This document shows positions 1 to 8,817 of a DNA stretch of 64,000 nt, piece after piece. The translations under genes and the position numbers were made by a program. The notes beneath the pieces were generated by a model. It was given only the letters and a program-made list of their open reading frames with translations. It was not told where the DNA came from and did not search any database. The stretch spans positions 1,600,674 to 1,664,673 of the forward strand of contig NZ_CP019688.1 of the NCBI RefSeq assembly GCF_002287505.1. The letters run 5' to 3'. Source of the DNA: Corynebacterium glaucum (GTDB lineage Bacteria; Actinomycetota; Actinomycetes; Mycobacteriales; Mycobacteriaceae). Each line of letters starts with the position of its first letter. Position 1 is the first letter of the stretch.

Positions 1-1003
1 ACGCGTCGACGGCGACCTCGTTCGCCGCGTTGTAAATCGCCGGGTACGGATCGCCCTGCTTCACCGCGCTGCGCGCAAGCTCCACGGCCGGAAATGCCTC
101 GTTGTCCACCGGTTCAAACGTCCATGAAAACGCCTCAGAGAAATCCAGCGCAGGCTGCGCACCGTTCACCCGACCAGGCCAAGCGAGCGCGTGCGCAATC
201 GGCATCTTCATCGACGGCGGCGAGGCCTGCGCAATCGACGCCCCATCCACAAACGTCACCATCGAGTGGATGACGGACTGGGGGTGCACGGTGACGTCGA
301 TAATGTCCGGGTCGATATCGAACAGCAGCGCGGCCTCGATGAGCTCCAACCCCTTGTTCACCATCGTCGCGGAGTTGATGGTGTTCATCCGCCCCATCGA
401 CCAGGTCGGATGCGTCACCGCCTGCGCCGGAGTCACCTCCATCATCTCCTCGCGGCTCCAGCGCCGAAACGGCCCGCCGGAAGCGGTCAGCACAAACCTC
501 GCTACTTCCTCAGCTCGCCCAGCTCGCAGGCACTGGGCCATCGCGGAATGTTCGGAATCCACCGGCACCAGCTGGTCGGGCTGAGCTTGCTTGACGACGA
601 AGCGTCCACCCGCCACCAGTGATTCCTTATTCGCCAGCGCGAGGACGGAACCTGCGTCCAGGGTCGCGATGGTTGAGCTCAAGCCGGCAGCACCCACCAG
701 CGCATTGAGCACCACGTCGGCAGGGTGAGCCTCGATCAGCTGACGCGCGGCGTCCTCGCCTGAGATCACCTCGCCACCGAGAGCCTCAGCGACCTGCTTT
801 GCGGCATCGCTGCGCGACACTGCCACCTGATCCGGACGCAGATTGAACTCCCGGGCTTGGGCGATGATCGCGTCCGGATCGCTGCCGGCCGCAGCGATCC
901 CGGCGACCACGAATGCCTCGCGATTAGCTCCGATGACCTCAAACGCCTGCGTGCCGATGGAGCCCGTGGAACCCAAAATGAGAACTGTTTTCACGCCGTT
1001 CAT
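1..1003 (-). CDS. dxr: 1-deoxy-D-xylulose 5-phosphate reductoisomerase, 3' end outside the window
   Basis: Converts 1-deoxy-D-xylulose 5-phosphate to 2-C-methyl-D-erythritol 4-phosphate with NADPH, the committed step of the non-mevalonate isoprenoid pathway in the cytosol. The reading frame begins [17 protein letters not shown], an NADPH-binding Rossmann start. It continues through [28 protein letters not shown] (substrate and metal region), PVDSEHSA and LTASGGPF, all hallmark DXR blocks. About 334 of the usual 390 or so residues are present, and the C-terminus runs off the left edge. The ATG at 1001-1003 gives the expected N-terminus. The identification is firm. Confidence 0.96.
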   Translation of the reverse strand, partial: MNGVKTVLILGSTGSIGTQAFEVIGANREAFVVAGIAAAGSDPDAIIAQAREFNLRPDQVAVSRSDAAKQVAEALGGEVISGEDAARQLIEAHPADVVLNALVGAAGLSSTIATLDAGSVLALANKESLVAGGRFVVKQAQPDQLVPVDSEHSAMAQCLRAGRAEEVARFVLTASGGPFRRWSREEMMEVTPAQAVTHPTWSMGRMNTINSATMVNKGLELIEAALLFDIDPDIIDVTVHPQSVIHSMVTFVDGASIAQASPPSMKMPIAHALAWPGRVNGAQPALDFSEAFSWTFEPVDNEAFPAVELARSAVKQGDPYPAIYNAANEVAVDA

Positions 1004-1120
1004 TGTGGCACGCTTTCGCGGCGGTAAAACTTTCGGTGGTTTAGGGGGTATTCGTTGCCATACGTCGCCGTGGGTGTGAGACAATGGCGCCAATACTGTT
1101 CAGATAAAGGAGAGATGGCA

Positions 1121-1654
1121 GTGGCCCACCACGACAACACCCGTCAGCCGCAGGTCTACAACGGCGTTTCTGAAGCAGATGTGCCTTCCGCGCGCTTCGG
1201 TTGGAGCGAGATGGGTCGCGGCGCAGTGCAGGCTGCGGGCTGGATCTCCGTGCTGGTGCTCGTTGCCTACAACTTCGGCAACCACCAGGGCCACGTTGAG
1301 ACCGTCTGGCTCATCTCCTTGGCTGTCCTGATGGCGCTTGGCCTGCTCATTCACGCGACCCAGCCGAAGCTGAACCAGGTTCGCACCGTCACTGCCCACA
1401 ACAAGCCGATCGGCCACCAGGAGCCGGACTGGGCATACGACCAGAAGACCCTCTCCGGTGTCTACGAGAACCTCGACGAGCGCCAGCTGCGCGCGCTGAA
1501 CATCGACCCGTCCCGTATCGCTCACCTGCGCACCGGCTCCGCACAGCAGGGCGTTGCTGGGCAGCAGCGCACGCTCGCGGGCGCACCGGTCCACGAGACC
1601 GAACAGGTTGAGGTCGTCCGCGTCGAGCCTCGCGAGCGCGCCACCCGCCGCTAG
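1121..1654 (+). CDS. DUF2631 family small membrane protein
   Basis: Function unknown. The protein has a short polar N-terminus, two hydrophobic segments (about residues 33-50 and 62-80) and a basic, hydrophilic C-terminal tail of about 90 residues. This architecture and its place divergent from dxr match the actinobacterial DUF2631 family. The GTG at 1121 is preferred because AGGAG at 1109-1113 then lies 7 nt away, whereas the ATG at 1115 would be only 1 nt from it. A hairpin terminator follows the stop codon. It is probably a cytoplasmic-membrane protein; no catalytic motif is visible. Confidence 0.8.
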   Translation: MAHHDNTRQPQVYNGVSEADVPSARFGWSEMGRGAVQAAGWISVLVLVAYNFGNHQGHVETVWLISLAVLMALGLLIHATQPKLNQVRTVTAHNKPIGHQEPDWAYDQKTLSGVYENLDERQLRALNIDPSRIAHLRTGSAQQGVAGQQRTLAGAPVHETEQVEVVRVEPRERATRR

Positions 1655-1675
1655 CCGCTCAGCGCCGAAACGCTT

Positions 1676-1710
1676 AAGGCCCGGATCCCCGTTGTTGGGG
1701 ACCGGGCCTT
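1676..1710. terminator. Bidirectional hairpin terminator between convergent genes
   Basis: A 14-15 nt arm at 1676-1690 pairs with 1697-1710 around a 6 nt loop. It is a G/C-rich stem flanked by A and T, lying between the convergent stops of the DUF2631 gene (1654) and rlmN (1731). The position suits termination from both sides, although the U-tract is short. Confidence 0.7.
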
Positions 1711-1730
1711 CGTCGTCAAGCGAAAAACTC

Positions 1731-2846
1731 TTATCCTGCCTTCTCGTCAGCGGCGAGCTGGCCGCAAGCCGCTGCGATCTCCTGGCCCTTCGTGTCGCGG
1801 ACGGTGCAGGTCACGCCCTGCGCAATGACGCGGCGGACGAACTCGTCCTGGCGCGCCTTAGGCGAAGCATCCCACTTTGAACCCGGCGTGGGGTTGAGCG
1901 GGATCAGGTTGACGTGCACCTTTGAACCGAGCGCCTGGTGGAGCTTCTTGCCCAGCATGTCCGCGCGGAAGTCGTGGTCGTTGATGTCGCGAATCAGCGC
2001 GTACTCGATGGACACGCGGCGTCCGGTCTGATCGGCGTAGTAGCGCGCGGCGTCGAGCACATCTGCGACTGAGTGACGGTTGTTCATGGGCACGAGCTCG
2101 TCGCGCAGCTCGTCGTCCGGGGTGTGCAAGCTCACGGCGAGTGTGCAGGACAGGTCCTCGTCGGCGAGCTTGCGAATCTGCGGTGCGAGCCCGACGGTGG
2201 AAACGGTGACGTTGCGCTGAGAGATGCCGAAGCCGTCCGGCGACGGCTGGGTGATCTGGCGCACCGCGGAAACGACGCGGTTGTAGTTGGCCAGCGGTTC
2301 TCCCATGCCCATGAAGACGATGTTGGACAGGCGAGAGCCTTCCGCCTCCATCATCGCTGCCGCTTCGCGGACCTGGTCCACGATCTCTGCGGTGGAGAGG
2401 TTGCGGTCGAGGCCGCCTTGGCCGGTGGCGCAGAACGGGCACGCCATGCCGCATCCGGCCTGCGAGGAGATGCACAGGGTCGCGCGGTCCGGGTAGCGCA
2501 TGAGCACCGATTCCAGCAGGATGCCGTCGTGCAGGCGCCAGAGCGTCTTTGTGGTGTCGCCTTCGTCCGTTTCTACGGTGCGCACCGGGGTGAGCAGGGT
2601 GGGAAACAGCGCGTCTTTGACCAGCTGGCGCTGCGCCTCCGGCAGGTCCGTCATGGTCAGCGGATCGGCCTCGAACTTGCCGTAGTAGTGGCGTGCGATC
2701 TGATCAGCGCGGAACTTCGGCAGGCCGAGCTCTTTGAGCGCGTGGATGCGTTCTTCTTTAGTAAGGTCCGCGAAGTGCTTCGGCGGCATGCCGCGCTTCG
2801 GGGCAAGCAGCTGGATGGTGGGGATGGTGCCCTTGGTTTCGCTCAT
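1731..2846 (-). CDS. rlmN: 23S rRNA (A2503)/tRNA (A37) C2 methyltransferase, radical SAM
   Basis: Radical-SAM enzyme that methylates C2 of A2503 in 23S rRNA and of A37 in some tRNAs through a cysteine-methyl intermediate. The CxxxCxxC cluster-binding motif is visible (CGMACPFC within [16 protein letters not shown]), followed by MGMGEPL and by the C-terminal [17 protein letters not shown] block with the conserved C-terminal cysteine. Length is about 371 residues, normal for RlmN. The start is either ATG 2846 (MSETKG) or ATG 2858 ([10 protein letters not shown]); neither has a strong Shine-Dalgarno. It follows cdsA on the same strand after about 60 nt. Confidence 0.95.
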   Translation of the reverse strand: MSETKGTIPTIQLLAPKRGMPPKHFADLTKEERIHALKELGLPKFRADQIARHYYGKFEADPLTMTDLPEAQRQLVKDALFPTLLTPVRTVETDEGDTTKTLWRLHDGILLESVLMRYPDRATLCISSQAGCGMACPFCATGQGGLDRNLSTAEIVDQVREAAAMMEAEGSRLSNIVFMGMGEPLANYNRVVSAVRQITQPSPDGFGISQRNVTVSTVGLAPQIRKLADEDLSCTLAVSLHTPDDELRDELVPMNNRHSVADVLDAARYYADQTGRRVSIEYALIRDINDHDFRADMLGKKLHQALGSKVHVNLIPLNPTPGSKWDASPKARQDEFVRRVIAQGVTCTVRDTKGQEIAAACGQLAADEKAG

Positions 2847-2908
2847 AATGTGCCCCATTGTGGCACGTCACGGGCCCGCCCGGCCAATCCATTCGGGCGG
2901 GGCGCAGT

Positions 2909-3862
2909 TTAGAACGGGTTCATGATGACCGCGGCGTTGAGCAGCGCGTAGGTGGCAGCCGCGGCGGGCAGCATGCCGTCGAGACGGTCCATGAGACCGC
3001 CGTGGCCCGGAAGCAGGTTGGACATGTCTTTGATGCCCAGCTCGCGCTTGAATTGGCTTTCCACCAGATCACCCATGGTTGCACAGACCACCAGGGCGAT
3101 ACCCATGATGATGCCCATCCACCACGGGCCTTGAATGAGGAAGTGCACCACCAGCGTGCCGGTGATGATGCCGAACACGATGGAGCCGGCGAATCCTTCC
3201 CAGCTTTTGTTCGGGCTCACCGCGGGCGCCATCGGGTGGGACCCGAACATCACGCCGGCGACGTACCCTCCTACATCGCTCGCCACCACGCAGAGCATGA
3301 ACGCGAGGATGAAGTTGGAGCCTGGGATACCGCCCTCGTCGATAAGCGAGATCATCGCCGCGAACGATCCGAACAGCGGAATCCAGGTGAGCACGAAGAT
3401 GCCCACCGCCGTGTCGCGCAGGTAGTTTTCCGGCTTCGCTTCCCTGCCGTTGTGGAACAGGCGCCAGAACATCAAAAACAGCACGGTGATGGCGTAGGCA
3501 CCGACCAAGCCGCCGGAGGCGTAGACGGAAGATGCCCAGAGCATGATCTGGCCGAGGATGATCAGCAGCGTGCGGGGCTGCTGGTAGCCGGCCTCACGCA
3601 GGCGGGTCAGCACCTCCCACATTGCCAGGGCTACGGCGACCGCTACCAGCGGGTACCAGGCCGTCGGGCCGACATACACTGCGCCGATAACCAGCGCGCC
3701 AAGCACCACACCGGTGATGATTGCCGCAGGCAAGTTGCGTCCCGCCTTGTTCTTGGGTTTTGGTGTTTTGAGCCGCGGAGTCGACGGCCACCGGCTGGGG
3801 TTTGCGCCGTTGGCGCTTGCCCCAGCAGTGGCGGCGATTCGATCGGTGCGCGATTCAGTCAC
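2909..3862 (-). CDS. cdsA: Phosphatidate cytidylyltransferase (CDP-diglyceride synthase)
   Basis: Integral-membrane enzyme that makes CDP-diacylglycerol from phosphatidic acid and CTP, the precursor of phosphatidylinositol, cardiolipin and other phospholipids. About eight hydrophobic segments are apparent. The C-terminal family signature is present (SQFKRELGIKD followed by LLPGHGGLMDRLD). The frame is open upstream to 3973, into the frr gene, but the GTG at 3860-3862 (VTESRTDRI) is the likely start and gives about 317 residues with a basic cytosolic N-terminal tail. The Shine-Dalgarno is weak, so the exact start is uncertain. A terminator-like hairpin separates it from frr. Confidence 0.92.
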   Translation of the reverse strand: MTESRTDRIAATAGASANGANPSRWPSTPRLKTPKPKNKAGRNLPAAIITGVVLGALVIGAVYVGPTAWYPLVAVAVALAMWEVLTRLREAGYQQPRTLLIILGQIMLWASSVYASGGLVGAYAITVLFLMFWRLFHNGREAKPENYLRDTAVGIFVLTWIPLFGSFAAMISLIDEGGIPGSNFILAFMLCVVASDVGGYVAGVMFGSHPMAPAVSPNKSWEGFAGSIVFGIITGTLVVHFLIQGPWWMGIIMGIALVVCATMGDLVESQFKRELGIKDMSNLLPGHGGLMDRLDGMLPAAAATYALLNAAVIMNPF

Positions 3863-3916
3863 AGGCAGTGCTTTCGTACGGGATGAGACGTGCTGTTTGA
3901 GTGGGGGTGGATGCAG

Positions 3917-3939
3917 AAAAAGCGGGAGGTTAAACCTCC
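3917..3939 (-). terminator. Intrinsic terminator overlapping the frr stop codon
   Basis: On the minus strand a perfect 7-bp stem (arms 3925-3931 and 3933-3939, 1-nt centre) is followed after 3 nt by five T residues (3917-3921). The frr stop codon at 3930-3932 lies inside the hairpin, so translation to the end of frr should affect folding. cdsA would depend on read-through or its own promoter. Confidence 0.7.
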
Positions 3940-4487
3940 ATGAGTTCGGCTTCCTTCTTCGCCACCAGATCATCGATCTGAGCGACGTAGGTCTGCGTGG
4001 TCTTGTCCAAAGACTTCTCTGCGGTCTGCACCTCGTCTTCGCCGGCGTCGCCGTCCTTTTGGATCTTTTTCAGCGCTTCCATGCCCTGGCGGCGAACGTT
4101 GCGAATGGCGACCTTGCCTTCCTCGCCCTTCTGCTTCGCCTGCTTCACCAGGTCCTTGCGGCGCTCCTCGGTGAGCTGCGGGATGGTCACACGGATCACC
4201 TGGCCATCATCGGTCGGGTTCACGCCGAGGTCAGAGTTGCGGATCGCGTTCTCGATCTCGCCCATGGTGGACGCGTCGTAGGGCTTGATGATCAGCATGC
4301 GCGGCTCCGGCACCGAAATCGTCGCCATCTGGTTGATCGGGGTGGGTGCGCCGTAGAAATCCGCCATCACGCCGTTGAACATCGCCGGGTTCGCGCGGCC
4401 GGTACGAATGGTGACCAGCTCGTCGCGGGTGTGATCTACAGAGGAGGTCATGCGCTCTTCGGCGTCGAGCAAAACGTCATCAATCAT
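3930..4487 (-). CDS. frr: Ribosome recycling factor
   Basis: Works with EF-G to split post-termination ribosomes. The 185-residue length is exactly that of the family. Diagnostic blocks include [27 protein letters not shown] near residue 30-55, the [33 protein letters not shown] stretch, and the long helical C-terminus ending in [11 protein letters not shown]. The ATG at 4485-4487 gives the expected N-terminus. It lies in the usual tsf-pyrH-frr-cdsA order, but a plus-strand amidase-like gene sits between pyrH and frr. Confidence 0.97.
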   Translation of the reverse strand: MIDDVLLDAEERMTSSVDHTRDELVTIRTGRANPAMFNGVMADFYGAPTPINQMATISVPEPRMLIIKPYDASTMGEIENAIRNSDLGVNPTDDGQVIRVTIPQLTEERRKDLVKQAKQKGEEGKVAIRNVRRQGMEALKKIQKDGDAGEDEVQTAEKSLDKTTQTYVAQIDDLVAKKEAELMEV

Positions 4488-4547
4488 GGGGTTTCCTACC
4501 TTCTTCTACAAAATGTTCCCCTTCAATCTACCAGCGGGCCCGCCCCC

Positions 4548-4553
4548 TAGACT
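4548..4553 (+). promoter_or_regulatory. -10 box for a probable leaderless transcript of the amidase gene
   Basis: TAGACT fits the actinobacterial TAnnnT -10 consensus and ends 6 nt before the ATG at 4560. No Shine-Dalgarno precedes that ATG, so transcription probably starts at or next to the start codon. Confidence 0.5.
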
Positions 4554-4559
4554 GTTGCC

Positions 4560-5642
4560 ATGCACCACCCCGCGTTTACCTTTGTCGCACCCGAGCCGCT
4601 GCGAAGCTCTGGTGACGGGAGGCTCGCGGGCTGGAAGATCCCTATCAAGGACTCCACTGATGTCGCCGGTTTTCCCACCACCGATGGCAACCCGCTGCGC
4701 TCGCGTATCGCAACCGAGAACGATCCGATCGCGGGCATGCTTCTCGACGCCGGGGCCGCGATCTCCGCCAAGACGCTCACGTCCGAACTCGGCGCGACTT
4801 GCTATGCAGAGCGCAAAGGGGTGCCCGTTTTGGAATCGCCCGCCTACCCCGGATGCACACCAGGAGGGTCTTCCACCGGTGCCGGTGTGGCGGTCGGTCT
4901 GGGCCTAGCCCGTGCAGCCCACGGCACCGATGCCGGCGGTTCGATTCGCGTTCCCGCAGCTGCGTGCGAGGTGGTCGGTTTCAAAGGCCGCAGTCACAGT
5001 GTGGCCGCCCACGGGTTTCTCACCCGCACCGTCGCCGACCAGTTCACCATCCTTGGGTGGCAGCGCCCCGCTTATCGACGCTTGCGGATCGGCGTGCTCA
5101 CCGAGGCGCTGTTCGTTGAGGCTGAGGTGGACGGGCGGCGCGGGGAAATCGTCGATAAGCTTGCGAGATCCCTTGACCACGATGTGGTGGAACTTCACCC
5201 CTACCCTGAGGCCCGCGAGACCTTCGAGCACTTTTCCGCACGGATTAAGCGGGCCTTCGCAAAGACTGACCCACTGGACAACGCGTATCTTGCGTGGCTG
5301 AAGGCTGCGGGGCAGCGTGTTGCGGCGGAGGATATGGCGGCGGCGCAGGAGCACTGCGAATCACTGCCGGCGCTTCTGGCGCACCGGTGGGGTGTGGATG
5401 TGCTGCTCTCCCCCACGCTGGCGTGCGACCCGCCGAAGCTGGGGTACTTCTCCTCCCTGAGTCCGGAGGAGAGCTTTTACCAGCAGACGGTGTGGTCGCC
5501 GTGGTGCTCGCTGTTCAACGTCACCGGGGCGCCCGCGATTGCGCTGGGGCCGATCCACCTCGGTGCGCTGACTGTCAACGGTGCGGAACTGCTTGCGCTC
5601 GCCGCAGAGGTTGAGGCAATTTTAGGCGGAGCTGAGCGCTAA
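4560..5642 (+). CDS. Amidase-signature family protein, short form
   Basis: Belongs to the amidase signature (AS) hydrolase family, whose Ser-cisSer-Lys triad cleaves C-N bonds of amides. Visible are the Lys block ([11 protein letters not shown], near residue 30), the Ser-rich loop [11 protein letters not shown] and the nucleophile region [13 protein letters not shown], so the triad seems intact. At 360 residues it is about 100 shorter than typical AS enzymes; the middle and C-terminal part look compressed. The substrate is unknown. It is inserted in opposite orientation between pyrH and frr, and its mRNA is probably leaderless. It could be a small-molecule amidase or a non-canonical homologue. 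Confidence 0.85.
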   Translation: MHHPAFTFVAPEPLRSSGDGRLAGWKIPIKDSTDVAGFPTTDGNPLRSRIATENDPIAGMLLDAGAAISAKTLTSELGATCYAERKGVPVLESPAYPGCTPGGSSTGAGVAVGLGLARAAHGTDAGGSIRVPAAACEVVGFKGRSHSVAAHGFLTRTVADQFTILGWQRPAYRRLRIGVLTEALFVEAEVDGRRGEIVDKLARSLDHDVVELHPYPEARETFEHFSARIKRAFAKTDPLDNAYLAWLKAAGQRVAAEDMAAAQEHCESLPALLAHRWGVDVLLSPTLACDPPKLGYFSSLSPEESFYQQTVWSPWCSLFNVTGAPAIALGPIHLGALTVNGAELLALAAEVEAILGGAER

Positions 5643-6364
5643 GCGACGAGCGTGCCCACCTGCTCGCCGGCCACGGCACGGGCGATGTTGCCCTCTTTGA
5701 GCAGGTTGAAAACCAGAATCGGCATGTTGTTGTCCATGCAGAGCGAGAACGCGGTGGCGTCGGCGACCTTCAGACCCTGCTCGATGACCTCGCGCGGGGT
5801 GATCTGGTCGAACAACTTCGCATCCGGGTTCGTACGCGGGTCGGAGTCGTAGACGCCGTCCACGCCCTTCGCCATAAGCAGGACCTCGCAGCCGATCTCC
5901 AGCGCGCGCTGCGCGGCGGTGGTGTCCGTGGAGAAGTACGGCATGCCCATACCCGCGCCGAAGATCACGACGCGGCCCTTCTCCAGGTGTCGGGCTGCAC
6001 GAAGCGGCAGGTACGGCTCGGCAATCTGGGCCATGTTGATCGCGGTTTGCACGCGGCAATCCACGCCTTCTTGCTGCAAGAAGTCCTGCAGCGCCAGGCA
6101 ATTCATGACCGTGCCGAGCATGCCCATGTAGTCGGAGCGGGCACGGTCCATGCCGCGCTGCTGCAATTCCGCGCCGCGGAAGAAGTTGCCGCCGCCGATC
6201 ACGACGGCGATTTCGGCGCCAGTCTTGGCGACCTCGGCGATCTGCGCGGCCACGCTTTCCACCACGTCAGGGTCGATGCCGACCTTTCCGCCACCGAACA
6301 TCTCACCACCCAGCTTCAGCATGACTCGTTTGAATCCTTTGCGTTGGGTGTTCGGCTCAGTCAC
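5639..6364 (-). CDS. pyrH: UMP kinase (uridylate kinase)
   Basis: Phosphorylates UMP to UDP with ATP in pyrimidine nucleotide synthesis; it is the hexameric bacterial amino-acid-kinase-fold enzyme, not the eukaryotic type. Motifs are [13 protein letters not shown] at the N-terminus, [25 protein letters not shown], and the C-terminal [38 protein letters not shown] region. The open frame extends to 6436, but the GTG at 6362-6364 has AAGGAG about 9 nt upstream and yields 241 residues, the family length. The 3' end overlaps the convergent amidase gene by 4 bp. Confidence 0.96.
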   Translation of the reverse strand: MTEPNTQRKGFKRVMLKLGGEMFGGGKVGIDPDVVESVAAQIAEVAKTGAEIAVVIGGGNFFRGAELQQRGMDRARSDYMGMLGTVMNCLALQDFLQQEGVDCRVQTAINMAQIAEPYLPLRAARHLEKGRVVIFGAGMGMPYFSTDTTAAQRALEIGCEVLLMAKGVDGVYDSDPRTNPDAKLFDQITPREVIEQGLKVADATAFSLCMDNNMPILVFNLLKEGNIARAVAGEQVGTLVA

Positions 6365-6442
6365 CGCGAGACACTCCTTCATCGATGTTGCGTAAGTGGT
6401 TGGCAAGTCCGGTTCGATCTTAGTCGTACTGGGCATGACAAA

Positions 6443-6470
6443 GCCCCTCGCCCTCCGTGGAGCAAGGGGC
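6443..6470 (-). terminator. Hairpin terminator downstream of tsf
   Basis: Nine-nucleotide arms at 6443-6451 and 6462-6470 pair with one mismatch, 22 nt beyond the tsf stop codon. A short T-rich stretch follows on the minus strand. It separates tsf from pyrH. Confidence 0.6.
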
Positions 6471-6491
6471 CGTCATCAGGCTTTGCAGGGC

Positions 6492-7310
6492 TTATGCCTG
6501 GCCGACTTCGTAGCGCACGAAGTCGGTGATCTGGATGCCAGCCTCATCCGCGAACTGCTTCACGGACTTCTTGGAGTCAGCCAGGGACGGCTGGTCGAGC
6601 AGCACAACATCCTTGAAGAAGCCGCCCATGCGGCCCTCAACGATCTTGGCGATGGCAGCTTCCGGCTTGCCCTCGTTGCGGGTGATCTCTTCCTGAACTG
6701 CGCGCTCCTTCTCGATGACGTCAGCCGGGACGTCCTCCTGGTTGAGGTAGCGAGCCTTCATTGCAGCGATCTGCAGCGCGACCTGGTGCGCAGCTTCAGC
6801 GTTGTCGCCGGTGTAGGCAACCAGCACGCCCACTGCCGGCGGCAGGTCTGCAGCCTTCTGGTGCAGGTACGCCTCGATGTTGTCGCCCTCGATGGTGGCG
6901 GCGCGGCGCAGCTCCAGCTTCTCACCGATCTTCGCGGACAGGCGCTCGAGCACGTCGTGTGCGGTTTCACCGTTCACGTCAGCGTTTGCCAGCTCCTCCT
7001 GGGAGTTCGCCTTCGCTGCAGACGCAGCCTTTGCGATCTCGGCGGCGATGTCCTTGAACTCCTGGTTCTTTGCCACGAAGTCGGTCTCGGAGTTGATCTC
7101 AACGATGGTGTTCTCGTGAACTGCAACCAGGCCCTCAAGTGCGTTGCGCTCAGCACGCTTGCCCACGTCCTTCGCGCCCTTGATGCGCAGTTGCTCGACG
7201 GCCTTGTCGAAGTCGCCGCCGGTTTCCTCGAGTGCCTTCTTGCAGTCGAGCATGCCGGAGCCGGTGGTCTCGCGGAGCTTCTTGACATCTGCTGCGGTGT
7301 AGTTCGCCAT
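6492..7310 (-). CDS. tsf: Translation elongation factor Ts
   Basis: Guanine-nucleotide exchange factor for EF-Tu. The 272-residue protein begins [29 protein letters not shown], the UBA-like N-terminal domain with the EF-Ts signature. It contains the second signature [10 protein letters not shown] (near residue 75) and the C-terminal dimerisation half. A strong GGAGGAAT-type ribosome binding site precedes the ATG. It follows rpsB on the same strand, with an attenuator-like hairpin in the 226-bp gap. Confidence 0.98.
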   Translation of the reverse strand: MANYTAADVKKLRETTGSGMLDCKKALEETGGDFDKAVEQLRIKGAKDVGKRAERNALEGLVAVHENTIVEINSETDFVAKNQEFKDIAAEIAKAASAAKANSQEELANADVNGETAHDVLERLSAKIGEKLELRRAATIEGDNIEAYLHQKAADLPPAVGVLVAYTGDNAEAAHQVALQIAAMKARYLNQEDVPADVIEKERAVQEEITRNEGKPEAAIAKIVEGRMGGFFKDVVLLDQPSLADSKKSVKQFADEAGIQITDFVRYEVGQA

Positions 7311-7457
7311 CGGGGCGATTCCTCCTCAATATGGATGGTGTTTAACGTAAGAAAGAGTAGTCGAAGTCGACTTGCCCGGCAGCGGTGGGTCCAGGCTAAG
7401 GGCGCTCATCACAGGGCGCGGCCGCTTCCGGGGGACGGTTGTAAAGCCGCAAGCGTA

Positions 7458-7500
7458 AAGCCCCGCACGCGCTGCTTCGAGAACAGCGTGGGCGGGGCTT
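7458..7500 (-). terminator. Terminator/attenuator between rpsB and tsf
   Basis: A 9-bp GC stem (arms 7458-7466 and 7492-7500) continues inward with further pairing (CGCTG/CAGCG type) around a short loop. It lies about 37 nt past the rpsB stop, with CTTTACG beyond the stem on the minus strand. It probably limits read-through from rpsB into tsf. Confidence 0.65.
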
Positions 7501-7536
7501 GTTAGAACGCGGGGGGCGTTTTACGCGGCCTTCGGC

Positions 7537-8517
7537 TTACGCCTGGGTCGCGGACTCGGTGCCAGAGATCTGGATACCCTCGTCAACCTTGCCGGTCTCG
7601 TTAGCCGGAGCGGCCTCTGCCTGCTGTGCAGCGCGAACTGCTGCCGGCTGCTCAACCTCTTCAACAACCTGCGGTGCGGTTGCCTCAGCAGCGGCAGCGG
7701 CGGCACCGGCGTCAGCAGCAGAGACCTCCTCCGATGCAGCTGCCTCAGCAGCGGCCAGAGATGCTTCAGCCTGGATCTTGGCGTCAGTGTCGCCTGCAGC
7801 CTCGCGAGCCTTGGCCAGCTGGCGCTCCTCGCGCTGCTGCTTGCCCTCGATAACAGCCTCGCCCACGATGTGGGTGAGCAGCTTCACGGAGCGGATTGCG
7901 TCGTCGTTGCCCGGGATCGGGTAATCGACAACATCCGGGTCACAGTTGGTGTCCAGCACGGCCACGACCGGGATGCGCAGCTTCTGAGCCTCGGAGACAG
8001 CGATGTGCTCCTTGTTGGTGTCCACGATCCACAGCGCGGACGGTGCCTTGGTCATGTCCGAGATGCCGCCCAGCACGCGCTCAAGCTTGATGCGCTCGCG
8101 GTTGAGCATGAGCACTTCTTTCTTACCGCGGCCTGCGTAGCCCTCCTCGGCTGCATCCATGGCCTGCAGTTCCTTCATGCGGGCGATGCGCTTGGACACG
8201 GTCTGGAAGTTGGTGAGCATGCCACCGAGCCAACGGTGGGTCACGTACGGCATGCCGACACGCTCGGCCTCTTCCTGGATCGGCTCCTGAGCCTGCTTCT
8301 TGGTACCCACGAACAGGATGGTGCCGCCGTGTGCGACAGTCTCCTTGACAAACTCGTATGCCTCGTCGATGTAGGTCAGCGTCTGCTGCAGGTCGATGAT
8401 GTAGATGCCGTTGCGGTCGGTGAAGATGAAGCGACGCATCTTCGGGTTCCAGCGACGCGTCTGGTGGCCAAAGTGCACACCCGCGTCGAGGAGTTCGCGC
8501 ATGGTTACAACTGCCAT
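7537..8517 (-). CDS. rpsB: 30S ribosomal protein S2 with long Ala/Glu-rich tail
   Basis: Small-subunit protein S2. The family core occupies residues 1-235 ([93 protein letters not shown]). About 90 further residues form a low-complexity tail rich in Ala, Glu and Gln, making 326 residues against roughly 250-275 for most S2 proteins. The ATG at 8515-8517 follows AAGGAG at good spacing; the upstream in-frame extension is not S2-like. Confidence 0.97.
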   Translation of the reverse strand: MAVVTMRELLDAGVHFGHQTRRWNPKMRRFIFTDRNGIYIIDLQQTLTYIDEAYEFVKETVAHGGTILFVGTKKQAQEPIQEEAERVGMPYVTHRWLGGMLTNFQTVSKRIARMKELQAMDAAEEGYAGRGKKEVLMLNRERIKLERVLGGISDMTKAPSALWIVDTNKEHIAVSEAQKLRIPVVAVLDTNCDPDVVDYPIPGNDDAIRSVKLLTHIVGEAVIEGKQQREERQLAKAREAAGDTDAKIQAEASLAAAEAAASEEVSAADAGAAAAAAEATAPQVVEEVEQPAAVRAAQQAEAAPANETGKVDEGIQISGTESATQA

Positions 8518-8683
8518 GGGAATGATCTCCTTCGGAGAAAAATCGTTCGGTTTTCCTAGTCTTGCTGCGCGGGTTTTTATCTCGCGCCCTGGCACCGGGC
8601 CACCTCGGCACCCTAATCACAGGGACCGTTGCTGAGCTGGCATTATCGGCGCGCGTAGTCAGCCTTTCCAGACTGCCCGCATT

Positions 8684-8689
8684 ACTCTA
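8684..8689 (-). promoter_or_regulatory. Candidate -10 box of the rpsB-tsf promoter
   Basis: TAGAGT on the minus strand matches TAnnnT and lies about 167 nt upstream of the rpsB start codon. A convincing -35 hexamer is not evident (TAGGTT at 17 bp is the nearest). This is a tentative assignment. Confidence 0.35.
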
Positions 8690-8727
8690 CCCACCACCTG
8701 AGAGAAAACCTAATTGAACTGCGAGAT

Positions 8728-8764
8728 TGTGGATAACCTTTGCACCGTTTCGCGGTTATCCACA
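8728..8764. repeat. Inverted repeat of two perfect DnaA-box 9-mers
   Basis: TGTGGATAACC (8728-8738) and GGTTATCCACA (8754-8764) are exact reverse complements separated by 15 bp. Each arm contains TTATCCACA, the consensus DnaA box, in opposite orientation. The element lies 54 bp upstream of the M23 start and about 210 bp upstream of the rpsB start, far from any replication-initiator gene in the window. Confidence 0.75.
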
Positions 8765-8817
8765 GGAGGGCAGTCCACGCGCTTGGCAGGGCCCAAAGTT
8801 TGCGGTTTGCTCGCTTC

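Larger units (their letters stand above)
8518..8817. other. Divergent intergenic region: rpsB leader and M23 gene upstream region
   Basis: This is a 300-bp non-coding gap between the divergent rpsB and M23 genes. On the rpsB side there is a roughly 165-nt untranslated leader with GC-rich self-complementary stretches near 8580-8625, which could be an S2 autoregulatory leader (inference). On the other side is an 11-bp inverted repeat made of two DnaA-box-like 9-mers (separate entry). No small ORF stands out. Confidence 0.6.
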
